Origin: Pseudoalteromonas rubra
Lineage (GTDB): Bacteria > Pseudomonadota > Gammaproteobacteria > Enterobacterales > Alteromonadaceae
Length of the DNA: 64,000 bases
NCBI RefSeq assembly: GCF_005887115.1
Contig: NZ_PNCJ01000008.1
Coordinates: 1 to 64,000, forward strand
Direction: 5' to 3'
The notes beneath the pieces were generated by a model. The model had not been told where the DNA came from, searched no databases, and saw nothing but the letters and a program-made list of their open reading frames with translations. The position numbers and the translations under genes were made by a program. Shown in pieces: positions 19,301 to 29,859 of the stretch; position 1 is the first letter of the stretch; the number at the start of each line of letters is the position of its first letter.

Positions 19301-21941
19301 TGTCGTTGCCAATCACCTCGCTGTGGCTCTGGCCAACTCCTTATCCTATGGCGAACTCAAAGAAGCTGAACAGCGGCTGGAGCTGGCGATGTCGGGGGCC
19401 AATGCCGGCACCTGGGAATGGGATATCAGTAGTGGGCAACTGATCACTAACGATGTCTGGTCAGAAATGCTGGGCTACCAGTGCGATGAGTTGGAACAGC
19501 TTTACGGTCCCAGCATTGCACGCTGGCACCAGCTCATTCACCCGGACGACCTCAGTGCCACTGAGGATGCATTATTGGCCCATGCGCGTGGTGAAAGCGA
19601 TACCTTTCGCCATGAAATGCGCATGAAATGTGCCGATGGGAGCTGGAAGTGGATCCTCAGTATTGGTCGCAGCGTGGTCGCCAAACATGGTCCGGGTGGC
19701 AAGGAAGTGTTTGGTATTCATATGGATATCAGCGACGCCAAAGCGCTGCAAGTGGCGCTGCAAAAAGCCAAAGATAAAGCGGAAAGCGCCACCCAGGCTA
19801 AGTCCGACTTTTTATCGAATATGTCCCATGAGATCCGTACTCCTATGAACGCCATCATAGGTATGAGCTATCTGGCCCTGCAAACCGCTTTGGATCGTCA
19901 GCAGCGTAATTATGTCGAGAAAATTAATCGCAGTGCCGAGTCGCTCCTTGGGATCATCAATGACATTCTCGATTTTTCTAAAATTGAAGCGGGTCGGCTC
20001 GATATTGAGGCCATTGAGTTTGATCTGGAAGAAACTCTGACTCAGAGCGTAGACCTTATGGCCATCAAGGCCCGGGAAAAGGACATTGAGCTTTGTGTGA
20101 TGCTGGATCCGGGGATCCCAGCACGTCTGGTAGGCGATCCGCTGCGGATCTCACAGATATTATTAAACTTAGGCAGTAATGCGATTAAGTTCACCGATAA
20201 GGGCGGTGATGTGATCATCGATGTGTCGCCACAGGCAGGCGACAAAGATACCCTCACACTGGCATTTGCGGTTATAGACACCGGTATTGGCATGACCGAT
20301 GAACAGCAGCAAAAACTCTTTAAATCCTTTAGCCAGGCGGATACCTCAACGACACGTAAATACGGAGGAACAGGCCTGGGGCTGGCGATTTGTAAAAAGC
20401 TGGTTGAGCTGATGGGCGGTCAGATCAGCTGCCAGAGTATTTCCGGTGAAGGCAGTACCTTTGCTTTTGATATTGTGGTGCGGCTATGCGATAACAGCGA
20501 TATCCGTTTACCTGAGTTATCCGTTCAGCACGCGGTGATCCTGGATGACAATCAGTACGCTGCAACCACCCTCAAACGCTACCTGCATGTTTTTGGGATC
20601 AGCGCAGAGGCCGTCAACCGGGACACCTTTGCCCCTGATGCATCAATCATCACGAGTGCCCAGTGTATTCTGGCGGACAGTCGTAGTCTGGATATCTTAC
20701 CCGACTCACTGCGCGCAAAACTCCCCGTCATCCTGTTAAATCATGGCGGGGATATGACACAAAACGAGGTCAGTTATACCCTGTCAAAGCCGGTTTTTCC
20801 CAAGCCACTTGCCGCCTGTCTGCTTAGCCTGTTTGGCGACCCAAGCACCTGCGAGCAACACGATACGAGTGCCGACGAACACCCCAACTCTGTCGCGGGC
20901 GCACATTTACTGTTGGTTGAAGATAACGACCTTAATCAGGAACTGGCCATTGCCTTATTAGAAAAAAATGGCATTGAGGTTGATGTAGCTGAGCACGGCC
21001 AACAAGCACTGGAGATGCTGCACCAGCGTGACTACGATGGTGTGCTCATGGACTGCCAGATGCCGGTGATGGACGGCTACAGCGCAACCGAAGCCATCCG
21101 CCAGCAGCCCAGGTGGCAGCAGCTGCCGGTCATTGCCATGACCGCCAGTGTGATGCTGGATAACCGTCAAAAAGCGCTGGAATGCGGCATGAACGACATC
21201 ATTGAAAAACCCCTGAACCCGCGCAAAATGTTTGCTACGCTCGCCCGCTGGATAACCCCGACCCGGCCTGCAGATATCCCAGCCACCAGCGAACAGACAT
21301 TGCCAGCATCCACGGATGCATCGAAAGACTTAGCTGCGATAGCCGGGCTGGATACCCAGACGGGGCTCGCCATCAGCGAAGGCGACACAGCGCTGTACAC
21401 AAAGCTGCTGGGACGATTTTGTGATAAACAGGCGCAATTTGAACAAGCCTTTGTCGAAGCCCAGTCACACACGGACACAGATCCACAGGGCCCGATGCGG
21501 TGCGCCCATACACTCAAAGGCAGCGCTGGTAATATCGGGGCTGTTCAGGTGGCACAGCTGGCCGCTGAGTTAGAAACCGCCTGTGCCAACAATGCACCGA
21601 TACAAGCCATAATGGATGAGCTACTACCCTGCCTAACTGCACTGATTGATGCAATGACGCTGGCACTGGATAAGTCGCGGGACATAGACCCTTCCAGCGA
21701 GGCAGGTCATTCAGAAAACGCACATCAGAACATTGATATAACGGCTTTACTGGCTGAACTCAAAGCACTGATCAGTGATTCTGATATGGATGCCAGCGAC
21801 CGGGCTGATACATTACTGGAGGCGTTAAGCAGCACATCCCAGCAACCACTCGCTGAGCAACTATTTAACCAGATTGAGGATTTTGATTTTGATGGCGCAG
21901 AAGAGACTTTGACGGCGCTTGAACAACAACTGCCAAACTGA
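16389..21941 (+). CDS. large membrane hybrid sensor histidine kinase with beta-propeller sensor
   Basis: The 1850-residue protein carries a signal peptide (about 1-39). Next come two seven-bladed propeller arrays of two-component regulator propeller repeats (about 45-690, motifs such as [14 protein letters not shown] and [13 protein letters not shown]), a Y_Y_Y domain (about 700-785) and one transmembrane helix (about 787-803). The cytoplasmic part has GAF (about 830-980) and PAS (about 990-1120) domains, HisKA with H1147 in SHEIRTP, an HATPase domain (GGTGLGLAI), a shortened receiver (about 1380-1480), a full receiver with D1555 in [10 protein letters not shown] and an HPt domain with H1707 in AHTLKGSAG. 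The layout resembles hybrid two-component systems that sense glycans or extracytoplasmic ligands, but it ends in HPt, not a DNA-binding domain. The ligand is unknown. Confidence 0.92.
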   Translation: MPVTSVSCTTRPTRRGLALTVSLAVKWLLCALFAQKVLATTLKIENIATYNGLNTPQIYAVSKDQQGFMWFGSADGIKRYDGYQFSNFNHNPDDPSSLSADSVSVLLFDSRGRLWAGTWGGGLNLFLGAQQGFKHFRHDPNNPQSLGADKVQALFESQDGSLWVGTNGGGLNRLNTDGSGFERFVHDQDNPTSLGNNRVWSITEAQDGAIWCATSDGLYRLDRQSGQFSAFKVAPQSLDHPEVRQVSVAADGQLWVATRTSFGRFDPDAEQFHTYQLNDHSLPSVSSLLHHQGDILLSTFAGIYRFSPLQEKFIPTAQDGKLALLQNRDVRQVLIDQTGLMWAATRYSGVIKVFPHPPAFKAWHHFLAGQQLSGLFNQVLSMAQAIEGGVWLGTGRGLVHFDGHGQFTPFASPEELTGDYRLRVHHLNRDGEGQLYAGTNFGLFKVDELNRTLTPFMPAGVREGSPVDYINFDAQGWVWLIIAGERRVTRWHPPSGEVQYFLPNTDPTFVLFDSDEQVWIGSDGDGLFRLSSDLAQTHHYLPDNTPTSLDGRHINQGIQSGRYLWFASNNGITRYTLDGGQFKRFSNTTSQANFAVKSIVADELGLLWLATSGGVFQLDPLSGIFHQFTTHDGLGNNHFLARSFITYDEQILFGSIDGITGFNPLTVYVNISPPPLVFTHAERDGERINKLDSGIEFTHRDRNLTVYFAALDYHATEDNRYRYKLLGHDAQWSTITDTPRASYRSLPPGEYVLQVVGSNNHGVWNDTPIGLPIISLPAWYETLWFKVLLPAVLIISIVTIVHIRERRLRLASLKLEQKVAQRTQDLVVLGEVGKEVAATYDMKVICETIYQHLKQTLPCEFCAVGIYHQDQQYIDYIYAVQDDEPFSALISKLNTSRGADVYCVKEATQVYAASPQDWQKLALEAADNLHGTATQTVFCAPLIVDGEVLGVFTLQFNHQHALTRAQRAILRVVANHLAVALANSLSYGELKEAEQRLELAMSGANAGTWEWDISSGQLITNDVWSEMLGYQCDELEQLYGPSIARWHQLIHPDDLSATEDALLAHARGESDTFRHEMRMKCADGSWKWILSIGRSVVAKHGPGGKEVFGIHMDISDAKALQVALQKAKDKAESATQAKSDFLSNMSHEIRTPMNAIIGMSYLALQTALDRQQRNYVEKINRSAESLLGIINDILDFSKIEAGRLDIEAIEFDLEETLTQSVDLMAIKAREKDIELCVMLDPGIPARLVGDPLRISQILLNLGSNAIKFTDKGGDVIIDVSPQAGDKDTLTLAFAVIDTGIGMTDEQQQKLFKSFSQADTSTTRKYGGTGLGLAICKKLVELMGGQISCQSISGEGSTFAFDIVVRLCDNSDIRLPELSVQHAVILDDNQYAATTLKRYLHVFGISAEAVNRDTFAPDASIITSAQCILADSRSLDILPDSLRAKLPVILLNHGGDMTQNEVSYTLSKPVFPKPLAACLLSLFGDPSTCEQHDTSADEHPNSVAGAHLLLVEDNDLNQELAIALLEKNGIEVDVAEHGQQALEMLHQRDYDGVLMDCQMPVMDGYSATEAIRQQPRWQQLPVIAMTASVMLDNRQKALECGMNDIIEKPLNPRKMFATLARWITPTRPADIPATSEQTLPASTDASKDLAAIAGLDTQTGLAISEGDTALYTKLLGRFCDKQAQFEQAFVEAQSHTDTDPQGPMRCAHTLKGSAGNIGAVQVAQLAAELETACANNAPIQAIMDELLPCLTALIDAMTLALDKSRDIDPSSEAGHSENAHQNIDITALLAELKALISDSDMDASDRADTLLEALSSTSQQPLAEQLFNQIEDFDFDGAEETLTALEQQLPN

Positions 21942-21972
21942 ATTTCGGGTGTGCAGTTGCCCAACGTCATGC

Positions 21973-22371
21973 TCAGCGCTCCACTCTATGCCAGGTTGTG
22001 ACATCGCCGCGCTCAGAGACGAGCACGAATTGATTGGCAGTGGTACTTTTCACCTTAAACTGAACCTGGTGCTCAACAGACGAGAAGTTGAGCGTTTCAG
22101 TCACCGTGAGCATTTCACCTTCCAGTCTCCAGGTGCCCGTTATCTTGTTTCTGTGTGCTTCCCCGAATCCAGCAGAAAAAGAAGCCTCTTCGACAATACA
22201 CGTTCGCTGCGCGTTTTCAAAAAACTCACAAACCTGAGTAGTTCTGAGGTTCGAGCCGTCATAAGTCATCGTCCACACACCTAGTAGTTTACTCGTCAAA
22301 GGCACATCAACACCGACTGTCTGACAACCAGAAAGTATAAGCAACACTGGCAATATAAACCTAACACTCAT
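21973..22371 (-). CDS. small lipoprotein of unknown function
   Basis: This 132-residue protein has a lipoprotein signal peptide with lipobox LSGC (Cys16), so it is probably anchored in the envelope. The mature part has a lipocalin-like pattern (LLGVWTMTYDGSNLRTTQVCEF, then TGTWRLEGEMLTV), suggesting a small beta-rich domain. Its start overlaps the 3' end of the upstream kinase-like gene by 11 bp (ATGAGTGTTAG), which indicates translational coupling. It is convergent with the hybrid kinase. Confidence 0.75.
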   Translation of the reverse strand: MSVRFILPVLLILSGCQTVGVDVPLTSKLLGVWTMTYDGSNLRTTQVCEFFENAQRTCIVEEASFSAGFGEAHRNKITGTWRLEGEMLTVTETLNFSSVEHQVQFKVKSTTANQFVLVSERGDVTTWHRVER

Positions 22372-22825
22372 TGATACTTTTCCTGTGAACTAAAGTCAGG
22401 CTTTCGCTGGCCTCAGGTGGTTCAAAATACTGGCTCACCTGATAGAACACCGCTTCGGTATCAAAGTGTGCCCGCGCTGGCTGTTCAACCTGGCGCTTGG
22501 CCAGTTGGGAAAGGCATTGCTCATCACTGACATCCAAATAATACAGCTGATGCGAGGCTCGTACCGCTTCGCTCAGCTCAACAAACCAGACACGCTGTCG
22601 CCGGGTGTTGGCCGGAAAATCCATCACCACATTCAGCCCCAGCCGCAACAGGCTTTGCACATGCGCTTTAATAAAAGGTTTGATTAGCCGAGATTTCTCG
22701 ATGTAATCATCGAAGGTTTGGATTTGGCCCGGGTAATGCGCCGCCAGCCAGTCATCCTCAGACAGCACCACCGCCTGATGCTCCTGAGCCAGTTTGCGCG
22801 ACAGGGTGGATTTGCCCGCCCCCAT
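22361..22825 (-). CDS. P-loop kinase-like ATPase with disrupted 5' end
   Basis: The 154-residue frame starts at an ATG inside the Walker A motif (MGAGKST), while the upstream in-frame codons read LYYLCGK and extend to a TGA at 22859-22861 without any ATG, GTG or TTG. The natural protein would therefore begin earlier, and beta-strand 1 plus the first P-loop glycine are missing. The rest looks like the AAA_33/zeta-toxin-like small-molecule kinases: SEDDWLAAHYPG, a central NVVMDFPANTRRQR, a YLDVSDEQCLSQLAKR lid region and a FxPPE end. An ATG at 22854 in another frame suggests loss of one base (ATGGGC to ATGGC). It is either a pseudogene, an assembly error or a non-standard start. Confidence 0.7.
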   Translation of the reverse strand: MGAGKSTLSRKLAQEHQAVVLSEDDWLAAHYPGQIQTFDDYIEKSRLIKPFIKAHVQSLLRLGLNVVMDFPANTRRQRVWFVELSEAVRASHQLYYLDVSDEQCLSQLAKRQVEQPARAHFDTEAVFYQVSQYFEPPEASESLTLVHRKSINEC

Positions 22826-23051
22826 TTTGCCGCATAGATAATAGAGTGTGCCATCCGGTCAACCCTGATCAAAGCTAATATCGACAGGGCCGGTTTTTGT
22901 GGATCATCACTTTGACCCACTGAATGCATGTGGATTTATTATGTCAGGTTCAATAAAAGATCTTGGATACGACTTTATATGGAACTAATATAGAAACAGC
23001 TTTGTAAGACGCTGGTAATGGACTTGCGTATCCGGTCAGGACTAATACAAC

Positions 23052-23492
23052 ATGTCAGTCAATATAACTGAAAACCAGTGGGATGAGGCAATTGCGCAAA
23101 GTGAAGCAGATCCTGATTTAATCTATGCCAAATCGGTGTTTTTTAACCAGTCAGAGCAAGAGATACTAAAGCGCTTTCAAATCAATTTTATTGAGCGTGC
23201 AGATGAACTCAGGTTTATGCCGGCCAATTTACTGATGGCCTGTTTGCCCTATTTTATTCGCTTTATCGTCACGTGCAGGCACGACGCATTCGATAAACCG
23301 GCAATAGCCGATTGTTTTCTGACCTTATTAGAAGGCAAGCTAAGTGACGATACCGTCAACACCATAGAACTCTTACATCAAAGTAGAGAGGCGTTGCTTT
23401 TTATCTCGAACAGGCTGGACGAATTTAATACCGACCCCGATATTTACGGTGATTTACAGCCACGGCTGCGCTATTTAATCGCGCTGCTGTGA
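23052..23492 (+). CDS. hypothetical protein
   Basis: This 146-residue soluble, acidic, probably all-helical protein is not one I recognise. Notable stretches are DPDLIYAKSVFFNQSEQEILKRF and RFMPANLLMACLPYFIRFIVTCRHD. An AGGA lies 10 nt before the ATG. It stands alone between the divergent kinase-like gene and the convergent rlmM. Confidence 0.7.
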   Translation: MSVNITENQWDEAIAQSEADPDLIYAKSVFFNQSEQEILKRFQINFIERADELRFMPANLLMACLPYFIRFIVTCRHDAFDKPAIADCFLTLLEGKLSDDTVNTIELLHQSREALLFISNRLDEFNTDPDIYGDLQPRLRYLIALL

Positions 23493-23590
23493 TGAAAAGG
23501 CTCAACATCAGAGGCCATTTTCGTTTTTTGAGTGGAATTTGGCTGAAACTGGAATAAGCGACAGTCAACAAAACTGCCGCCGAACAGAAC

Positions 23591-24676
23591 TTAGCTGTAG
23601 AGGTTTTGCGGCACTTTCAGTACCTGAATATGCACAGTCACTTCTTCGCGGTCGTGATAGAGGTGTTTGGCCTGTAGCTCGTAGCCTACGCCGTACTTTT
23701 TCAGCTCATCGCGGATCAGCGTTAAACACTCATAAACCGTATCAAAGCGCTTTTTCATGGGCAGCTTAAGGTTGAAGATCAACTCGCGGACAAAGCCGTT
23801 GACTATCCAGTCGACCATCAGTTCGCTGACGCGGGTGGGTTTTTCGACCATGTCACACACCAGCCAGTCGATGTTGCGCTTTTCGGGGCGATATTTAAAG
23901 CCGTCTTCACGGAAGTGCTTTACCTGCCCGGTTTCCATCAAATCATCGTTCATCGGGCCATTGTCGATTGCCGCTACAAACAACCCGCGGCGCACCAGCT
24001 GGTAGGTCCAGCCACCCGGGCAAGCGCCCAGATCCACGCCGCGCATACCAGAGCGGACCCGCTCTGGCTCGTTCTCTTTACCAACAAACACATTGAAGGC
24101 TTCATCCAGCTTAAGCGTTGAGCGACTCGGGGCATCGGCCGGCATTTTCAGCCTGGGGATCCCCATAAAGAAGGGCGAGTTGTTATGACTGAATGAGTAA
24201 CCGACATAGGCGGTGTCGTTTGCCAGAAACAGCACATGCAGCACCGGTTTGTGGGCTTTGTGGTCGCGGGTCAGCTTATTTTGCTTCTCCAGCGCTTTGG
24301 CCAGTGGCGTCGAGAATTTTTTACAGAACTTCGACAGCTCTTTGCCTTCATTAGTATCCGGGGTTTCTACCCGCAGATCGCCACACAAAGGGAAATCCCC
24401 AACCACCTGTTTGATCTCAGATACGCGGTCTTCAACGGGCATTTTGCTTAACAACACACCCGCAAACCACTGGCGGGCAAACACCAGGCTGGAAAAGTCA
24501 ACCTGCTTGAGTAGCAGCTCGCTCTGAGCCGGGTCAAAGCACTCAAAGGTCACATAGCCCGTATTGGGCTTAGCTTTTACGTAACCGGCGACATGATGTA
24601 ACGCGGCGTGATGCGTAATTTCGGCCGCCGCATCGCTTTCAAAGCCGCTTCGGCAATAAATAACCACACTAGACAT
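23591..24676 (-). CDS. rlmM: 23S rRNA (cytidine2498-2'-O)-methyltransferase RlmM
   Basis: RlmM methylates the ribose of C2498 in the peptidyl transferase region of 23S rRNA before subunit assembly. The 361 residues match the family length. They contain an N-terminal THUMP-like region, the Rossmann fold with the SAM motif VDLGACPGGWTYQL, the VCDMVEKP segment, and the basic catalytic stretch FNLKLPMKKR. It follows ygdD on the same strand, as in E. coli (gcvA-ygdD-rlmM). Confidence 0.96.
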   Translation of the reverse strand: MSSVVIYCRSGFESDAAAEITHHAALHHVAGYVKAKPNTGYVTFECFDPAQSELLLKQVDFSSLVFARQWFAGVLLSKMPVEDRVSEIKQVVGDFPLCGDLRVETPDTNEGKELSKFCKKFSTPLAKALEKQNKLTRDHKAHKPVLHVLFLANDTAYVGYSFSHNNSPFFMGIPRLKMPADAPSRSTLKLDEAFNVFVGKENEPERVRSGMRGVDLGACPGGWTYQLVRRGLFVAAIDNGPMNDDLMETGQVKHFREDGFKYRPEKRNIDWLVCDMVEKPTRVSELMVDWIVNGFVRELIFNLKLPMKKRFDTVYECLTLIRDELKKYGVGYELQAKHLYHDREEVTVHIQVLKVPQNLYS

Positions 24677-24699
24677 AGTGATAAAAAGTCTCTAATCAA

Positions 24700-25068
24700 T
24701 TAAAAGGGCTGGCGGGCAACCTGAAACAGCAGCCAGGCCCAGCCAAGAATAAAACACAGTCCGCCCAGTGGCGTAATTGGTCCCAGCCACTTGGCACCGG
24801 TCAGCGCCAGCAAATACAGGCTGCCGCTGAACAGGACAATCCCGGTCGCAAATAAATAGCCCGAGAGCTGAACTTTCACGCCCCATTTCAGGAGCAAGGC
24901 TACGGCCAGCAATGCAAGGCCATGTGTCATCTGATATTCAGCGCCGGTTTTAAATATGCCAATGGCATAGTCGCTCAAACGGCTTTTCAGGCCATGTGCC
25001 GCAAAGGCCCCCAGCATGACCGACAGCATACAAAACGCCCCGCCCAGCAGTAAGAATAGCTTAGCCAT
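24700..25068 (-). CDS. ygdD: DUF423-family membrane protein YgdD
   Basis: With the start at the ATG at 25068 (GGAG upstream), the product is 122 residues with four transmembrane helices. It carries the family pattern GAFAAHGLK and F+TGAEYQMTHGLALL. Its role is unknown. The start overlaps the stop of the upstream hydrolase gene by 8 bp, and rlmM follows 23 bp downstream. A longer frame to 25110 would run into the hydrolase gene without a ribosome site. Confidence 0.9.
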   Translation of the reverse strand: MAKLFLLLGGAFCMLSVMLGAFAAHGLKSRLSDYAIGIFKTGAEYQMTHGLALLAVALLLKWGVKVQLSGYLFATGIVLFSGSLYLLALTGAKWLGPITPLGGLCFILGWAWLLFQVARQPF

Positions 25069-25723
25069 TGAGTATCTCCGCAATTTTAGTTGCAATGGCC
25101 TCAGCTGCAAGCTGGCGGTTTTGTGCTTCTGTCAGGCCGCTGGCTTTGCGTGGCTTCAACGAATGGTCGCCATCTTTAAGCCATACCAGCTCAGGCCAGC
25201 CCTGATCTTCGGCTTGCGCTGCCAAAGCCGTGACCTCGGCGTGATTACCAAAGGTATCGCGCTCTCCTTGCAGTACCACAAACGGGCAAGGGATGTCAGC
25301 AAAGTGCTCGGTGCGCAGCTTCTCGGGTTTGCCCGGTGGATGAAACGGATAACCCAGCGCAAACACGCCCTGCACCTGAATATCGTCTTCACAGACCAGC
25401 ATAGATGCCATCCGCCCGCCCATCGACTTACCACCGATAAACACAGGTAAGCCATCGAGCTGCGCGCTTAGCACATTACGATAATGGGCCAGCAGTTTAG
25501 GGGCACGCTCCGGCGGGCGACGTTTATCCAGCGCCTTTGCCATCTGCATGTAGCCAAAGTCAAACAGCCCGACGGAGACTCCCAGCGCACTCAGGCGGTT
25601 TGCTATGTCCTGCATAAAGTCGCTGTCGCGGCCCGCTCCTGCGCCATGGGCCAGAATAAGTTGCGCCAGAGGTGCGTCAGCCTGATGCCATTCGATATCA
25701 ATCTTTACTTCACTCTGCGTCAT
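25061..25723 (-). CDS. alpha/beta hydrolase of the KANL3/Tex30 type
   Basis: The 220-residue protein has the oxyanion-side motif ILAHGAGAGRDSDFM, a nucleophile elbow GGKSMGGRM, an acid in VLQGERDTFG and a late histidine in DGDHSLKP, so a full catalytic triad is visible. The family resembles dienelactone hydrolases, and the substrate is unknown. It overlaps the LysR-type gene by 4 bp (ATGA) and ygdD by 8 bp, so it has been inserted between gcvA-like and ygdD genes that are adjacent in E. coli. Confidence 0.85.
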   Translation of the reverse strand: MTQSEVKIDIEWHQADAPLAQLILAHGAGAGRDSDFMQDIANRLSALGVSVGLFDFGYMQMAKALDKRRPPERAPKLLAHYRNVLSAQLDGLPVFIGGKSMGGRMASMLVCEDDIQVQGVFALGYPFHPPGKPEKLRTEHFADIPCPFVVLQGERDTFGNHAEVTALAAQAEDQGWPELVWLKDGDHSLKPRKASGLTEAQNRQLAAEAIATKIAEILNG

Positions 25724-26613
25724 TGTTGTTCCTGCTCTACCATTTCCAGCATCCAGTTTTTAAAGGACACTATTTTACCTAATTCAGCCTGAGATTCACG
25801 ACACACCAGGTAGTAAGCATTTTTACTCTCCAGGTGATGGCTAAATGGAATGATCAAACGGCCCGCATCCAGGTCAGGTTTGGCCAATACGCTGTTGCCC
25901 AGCGCGATCCCCTGACCATGTACCGCTGCCTGAGTCACCATGGATGAGTGACTGAAAATTGGTCCGGTGTTAGCCGGCACGTTGCGCACCCCGGCGGTTT
26001 TTAGCCAGGCTTTCCAGGCGCGTCGGGTGGTATCGTGCAACAGGGTGTGATTCGCCAGATCGCTGGGCTGATCCAGCGGCTTAGGGCCATTGAGCAGCAA
26101 AGGGCTACACATAGGCACCAGATATTCGGTGTGCAGCTTGTGGGTTTGCACGCCGCTCCAGTTGCCCCGGCCATAATAAATGGCCACGTCCACGTCATCG
26201 GTTAATGAGTTTTCATCCAGATCCTGGGCTTTTATTCGCACATCAATGTCGGGGTGCAATTCATTAAACAGGCTCAGCCTGGGTACCAGCCACTGAATGG
26301 CAAAACTGGGCGTCAGGCTCACTGTAAGCGACCCTTTTGCACCCCGTGCTAATAGCCTTTCGGTGGCATCGATCAGCTGAGAAAACAGCTCTTTGATATC
26401 CAGGAAATAACCCTGCCCTTCTTCCGTTAACAGCAAGGAGCGGTTTTTACGTAAAAAGAGTTTAACCCCGAGGTGCTCTTCCAGAATTTTGATCTGGTGG
26501 CTGATGGCCGCCTGAGTGACAAACAGCTCTTCAGCGGCCTTGGTAAAACTCAGATGCCGGGCTGCGGCCTCAAAAGCTTTCAGTGCATTTAATGGGGGTA
26601 ATCGTCGTGACAT
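25720..26613 (-). CDS. LysR-type transcriptional regulator, GcvA-like
   Basis: The 297-residue protein has an N-terminal winged HTH (about residues 6-65, RRLPPLNALKAFEAAARHLSFTKAAEELFVTQAAISHQIK) and a periplasmic-binding-protein-like effector domain. The opening PPLNALKAFEAAARH and the ygdD-rlmM neighbourhood fit GcvA, the glycine cleavage regulator. No gcvTHP genes are in the window, so its targets are not shown. It is the first gene of an overlapping four-gene unit with the hydrolase, ygdD and rlmM. Confidence 0.88.
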   Translation of the reverse strand: MSRRLPPLNALKAFEAAARHLSFTKAAEELFVTQAAISHQIKILEEHLGVKLFLRKNRSLLLTEEGQGYFLDIKELFSQLIDATERLLARGAKGSLTVSLTPSFAIQWLVPRLSLFNELHPDIDVRIKAQDLDENSLTDDVDVAIYYGRGNWSGVQTHKLHTEYLVPMCSPLLLNGPKPLDQPSDLANHTLLHDTTRRAWKAWLKTAGVRNVPANTGPIFSHSSMVTQAAVHGQGIALGNSVLAKPDLDAGRLIIPFSHHLESKNAYYLVCRESQAELGKIVSFKNWMLEMVEQEQQ

Positions 26614-26675
26614 GGCGGGTGTTCCAAACCAGGCTGATGAAAATGGCGGAGTCTCCCCCGCCAGTAAGTGTCATG

Positions 26676-27563
<888 letters not shown>

Positions 27564-28814
27564 CTAACTGCCAATCACACGTAAAAGTTGTCCGCATAGC
27601 CAGGCCGCGTAGGTGCCCAACGCATAGCCCAATACGGCTAACAGTACGCCCACTGGCGCCAGTGCCGGGTGGAACGCTGACGCAACCACAGGCGCAGATG
27701 CTGCGCCGCCAATATTGGCCTTGCTGCCAACCGCCACGTAAAACACGGGCGCTTTAATGAGTTTAGCCACCAAAAATAATAACCCCACATGCACTGCCAT
27801 CCAGATCAGACCAATAACGACATACTTGGGGGCCTCGACGATTTTGGTGATATCCATGTGCAACCCTATTGTTGCGACCAAAATGTATAAGAAGCTGCTA
27901 CCCACTTTGGAGGCGCCCACGGCCTCAAAGTTGCGGGCTTTGGTGAAAGACAGCGCCAGACCAATGGTGGTGACCAGTACGATGATCCAGAACAGTTTGG
28001 AATGCAGAGAAAACTTCTTCAGCTCCGGGAAATTACTTGCAAAGTAAGGCACCAACAGGTCGGCGGCAAAATGCGCCAGGCCTGTTGCACCGAAAGCAAA
28101 GGCGATTAGCAACATAAGATCCTTTAATTCGGGTCGTCTTGCATGCTCCGCTTCAAAGGCCTGTACTTTGTCAATCAGACGCTCAATCGAGGCCGTGTCG
28201 GCCCCGGTACGTGCGTCGATGTCTTTATGTCTGGCGGCTAAAAACAACAGGCCAGCCATCCACAGGTTGGCAACCACTATGTCCACGGTCACCATAATGG
28301 TGAAGATCTCGCCCCCGGCGCCGTAAATTTCCTTCATCGCCACCATGTTGGCTCCGCCGCCAATCCAGCTACCGGCCAGTGACGCCATACCACGCCATAC
28401 CGCTTCAGGCCCGGCGACACCGAGTAATTCTGGCATAAAGGTGGCTGTGATCAGCAATGCAATCGGTCCGCCTAAGACCACGCCAACCGTACCAGTCAAA
28501 AACATTATAATGGCACGTTTACCCAGCCCCATGATGGACTTAAGATCGATGCTCAACGTCAGCAACACCAGACAGGCTGGCAGTAAAAAGTACTTAGCAA
28601 CCGTATACACATCGTTACCGCTGCCATCGACAATCCCAAAGGTGTTTAGCAAAGATGGCAGGAAATAGCACATCAACAGAGCGGGCACATAGCGATAAAA
28701 CTTGGCCCAGAATCCCGTTTTCAGATTAGAGGTATAAAACACAAATCCCAGAATAATGGCTAACAGGCCAAGCACAACGGCATTATTGGTAATGAGTACA
28801 CTACTCTCTTGCAT
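27564..28814 (-). CDS. DUF819-family membrane protein
   Basis: This 416-residue protein has about 11 hydrophobic segments. Characteristic stretches are GLGKRAIIMFLTGTVGVVLGGPIALL, SLAGSWIGGGANMVAMKE and VGSKANIGGAASAPVVASAFHPALAPVGVLLAVLGYALGTY. These mark DUF819 proteins (YjcL-like), which look like transporters but have no established substrate. It lies 33 bp upstream of kdsA on the same strand and separates sirB1 from kdsA. Confidence 0.88.
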   Translation of the reverse strand: MQESSVLITNNAVVLGLLAIILGFVFYTSNLKTGFWAKFYRYVPALLMCYFLPSLLNTFGIVDGSGNDVYTVAKYFLLPACLVLLTLSIDLKSIMGLGKRAIIMFLTGTVGVVLGGPIALLITATFMPELLGVAGPEAVWRGMASLAGSWIGGGANMVAMKEIYGAGGEIFTIMVTVDIVVANLWMAGLLFLAARHKDIDARTGADTASIERLIDKVQAFEAEHARRPELKDLMLLIAFAFGATGLAHFAADLLVPYFASNFPELKKFSLHSKLFWIIVLVTTIGLALSFTKARNFEAVGASKVGSSFLYILVATIGLHMDITKIVEAPKYVVIGLIWMAVHVGLLFLVAKLIKAPVFYVAVGSKANIGGAASAPVVASAFHPALAPVGVLLAVLGYALGTYAAWLCGQLLRVIGS

Positions 28815-28911
28815 AGGATCTCTCTATTTCCTTGATTATACAAAAACCGCTCAGGAAGTTAGCACCGATGACTGGCATAACTCCCCTCAGTGCAGTGCGC
28901 ACTGACCTCAC

Positions 28912-29715
28912 CTAATGAAGGATATTATTATGGTCGGCCAGCTCAGCGATTTGATTTTGAATGAGTTCAATGGTTGGGTCGTCAGGGCATTCATCAACAA
29001 AAAATTGCAAATCATCTTTTGCCATTTTTGGACAATTGAGTTGATTTAACAGATAGCCCCTGTCGCGACGCTCATAAGGGTCATCACCCAGTAATTCCAT
29101 CAACATCTCGACACAGCTCAGTGCATGACCAAACTTCTCAGCTGCAATAAACGACCATTTTTGCTGGGCAAGGTAAAGCTTGAAGGCTTCCTCTCCGAAC
29201 ACCAGCTCCAGAGGCTCCTGCTCTTTGTCATCACCATTTTCAGGGATCACATACCAGGCTTGGTGGCCTGAGCTGGGGTCTATGATATAGCCTTCTTCGT
29301 CGCTCAACGCAATGTGTACCTGCACATCGCCCTGATTAATTGCCAAGCTTGCGGTGAGATTAGCTCGCTCCAGCAAATGTACCAGAATAAGCGCCAACGC
29401 CATGCTGGTGCCACTGTGCATCTTTAAAGCGTAACAGACATTGTTTAGCAAATGCTCTGGCACTTTTTGGTCCGTGCCACTAAATAACCATTGGGTATAA
29501 AATGTATCGAGCAGTGCATCCACACACGTGTGTTTGTCGGCATTTTTATGGCAAATGTCGTCAACAGCCTGCTCAAGCTCAGCCAGTAAACATAGCGTGT
29601 GTGAGGTATCGGCCTGAGCATCCCAGTGTGGCTCAGCCCAGATACAACGTAACAAGGCCGGCGTAGAGAAATGCTCCGAACTTGCGTCGTGTTCATCGAA
29701 CCAGATATCAGTCAT
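28912..29715 (-). CDS. sirB1: SirB1-family protein (transglutaminase-like with TPR)
   Basis: The 267-residue protein matches SirB1/YchA. It has a transglutaminase-like core (about residues 85-190, including YALKMHSGTSMALALILVHLLERANLTAS and a VQVHIALSDEEGYIIDPSSG strand with histidine and aspartate) followed by a TPR-like tail (DRGYLLNQLNCPKMAKDDLQFF). The usual catalytic cysteine is not evident: SGTSMALA occupies that position, so peptidase activity is doubtful. It follows sirB2 on the same strand, as in E. coli. Function is not established. Confidence 0.85.
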   Translation of the reverse strand: MTDIWFDEHDASSEHFSTPALLRCIWAEPHWDAQADTSHTLCLLAELEQAVDDICHKNADKHTCVDALLDTFYTQWLFSGTDQKVPEHLLNNVCYALKMHSGTSMALALILVHLLERANLTASLAINQGDVQVHIALSDEEGYIIDPSSGHQAWYVIPENGDDKEQEPLELVFGEEAFKLYLAQQKWSFIAAEKFGHALSCVEMLMELLGDDPYERRDRGYLLNQLNCPKMAKDDLQFFVDECPDDPTIELIQNQIAELADHNNILH

Positions 29716-29859
29716 AAATAACGAACTGTTTTCTACTGTCTAAAATTATAATGGGCTAGTGTAACATTTTTCATCACATTCCCAAGGGGATTTTTATTTT
29801 GGAGAAAATTGAGGGGGCTTTGAGCGAATGGCCGGACAGCGGGGTGCCCGGCGCATGTG

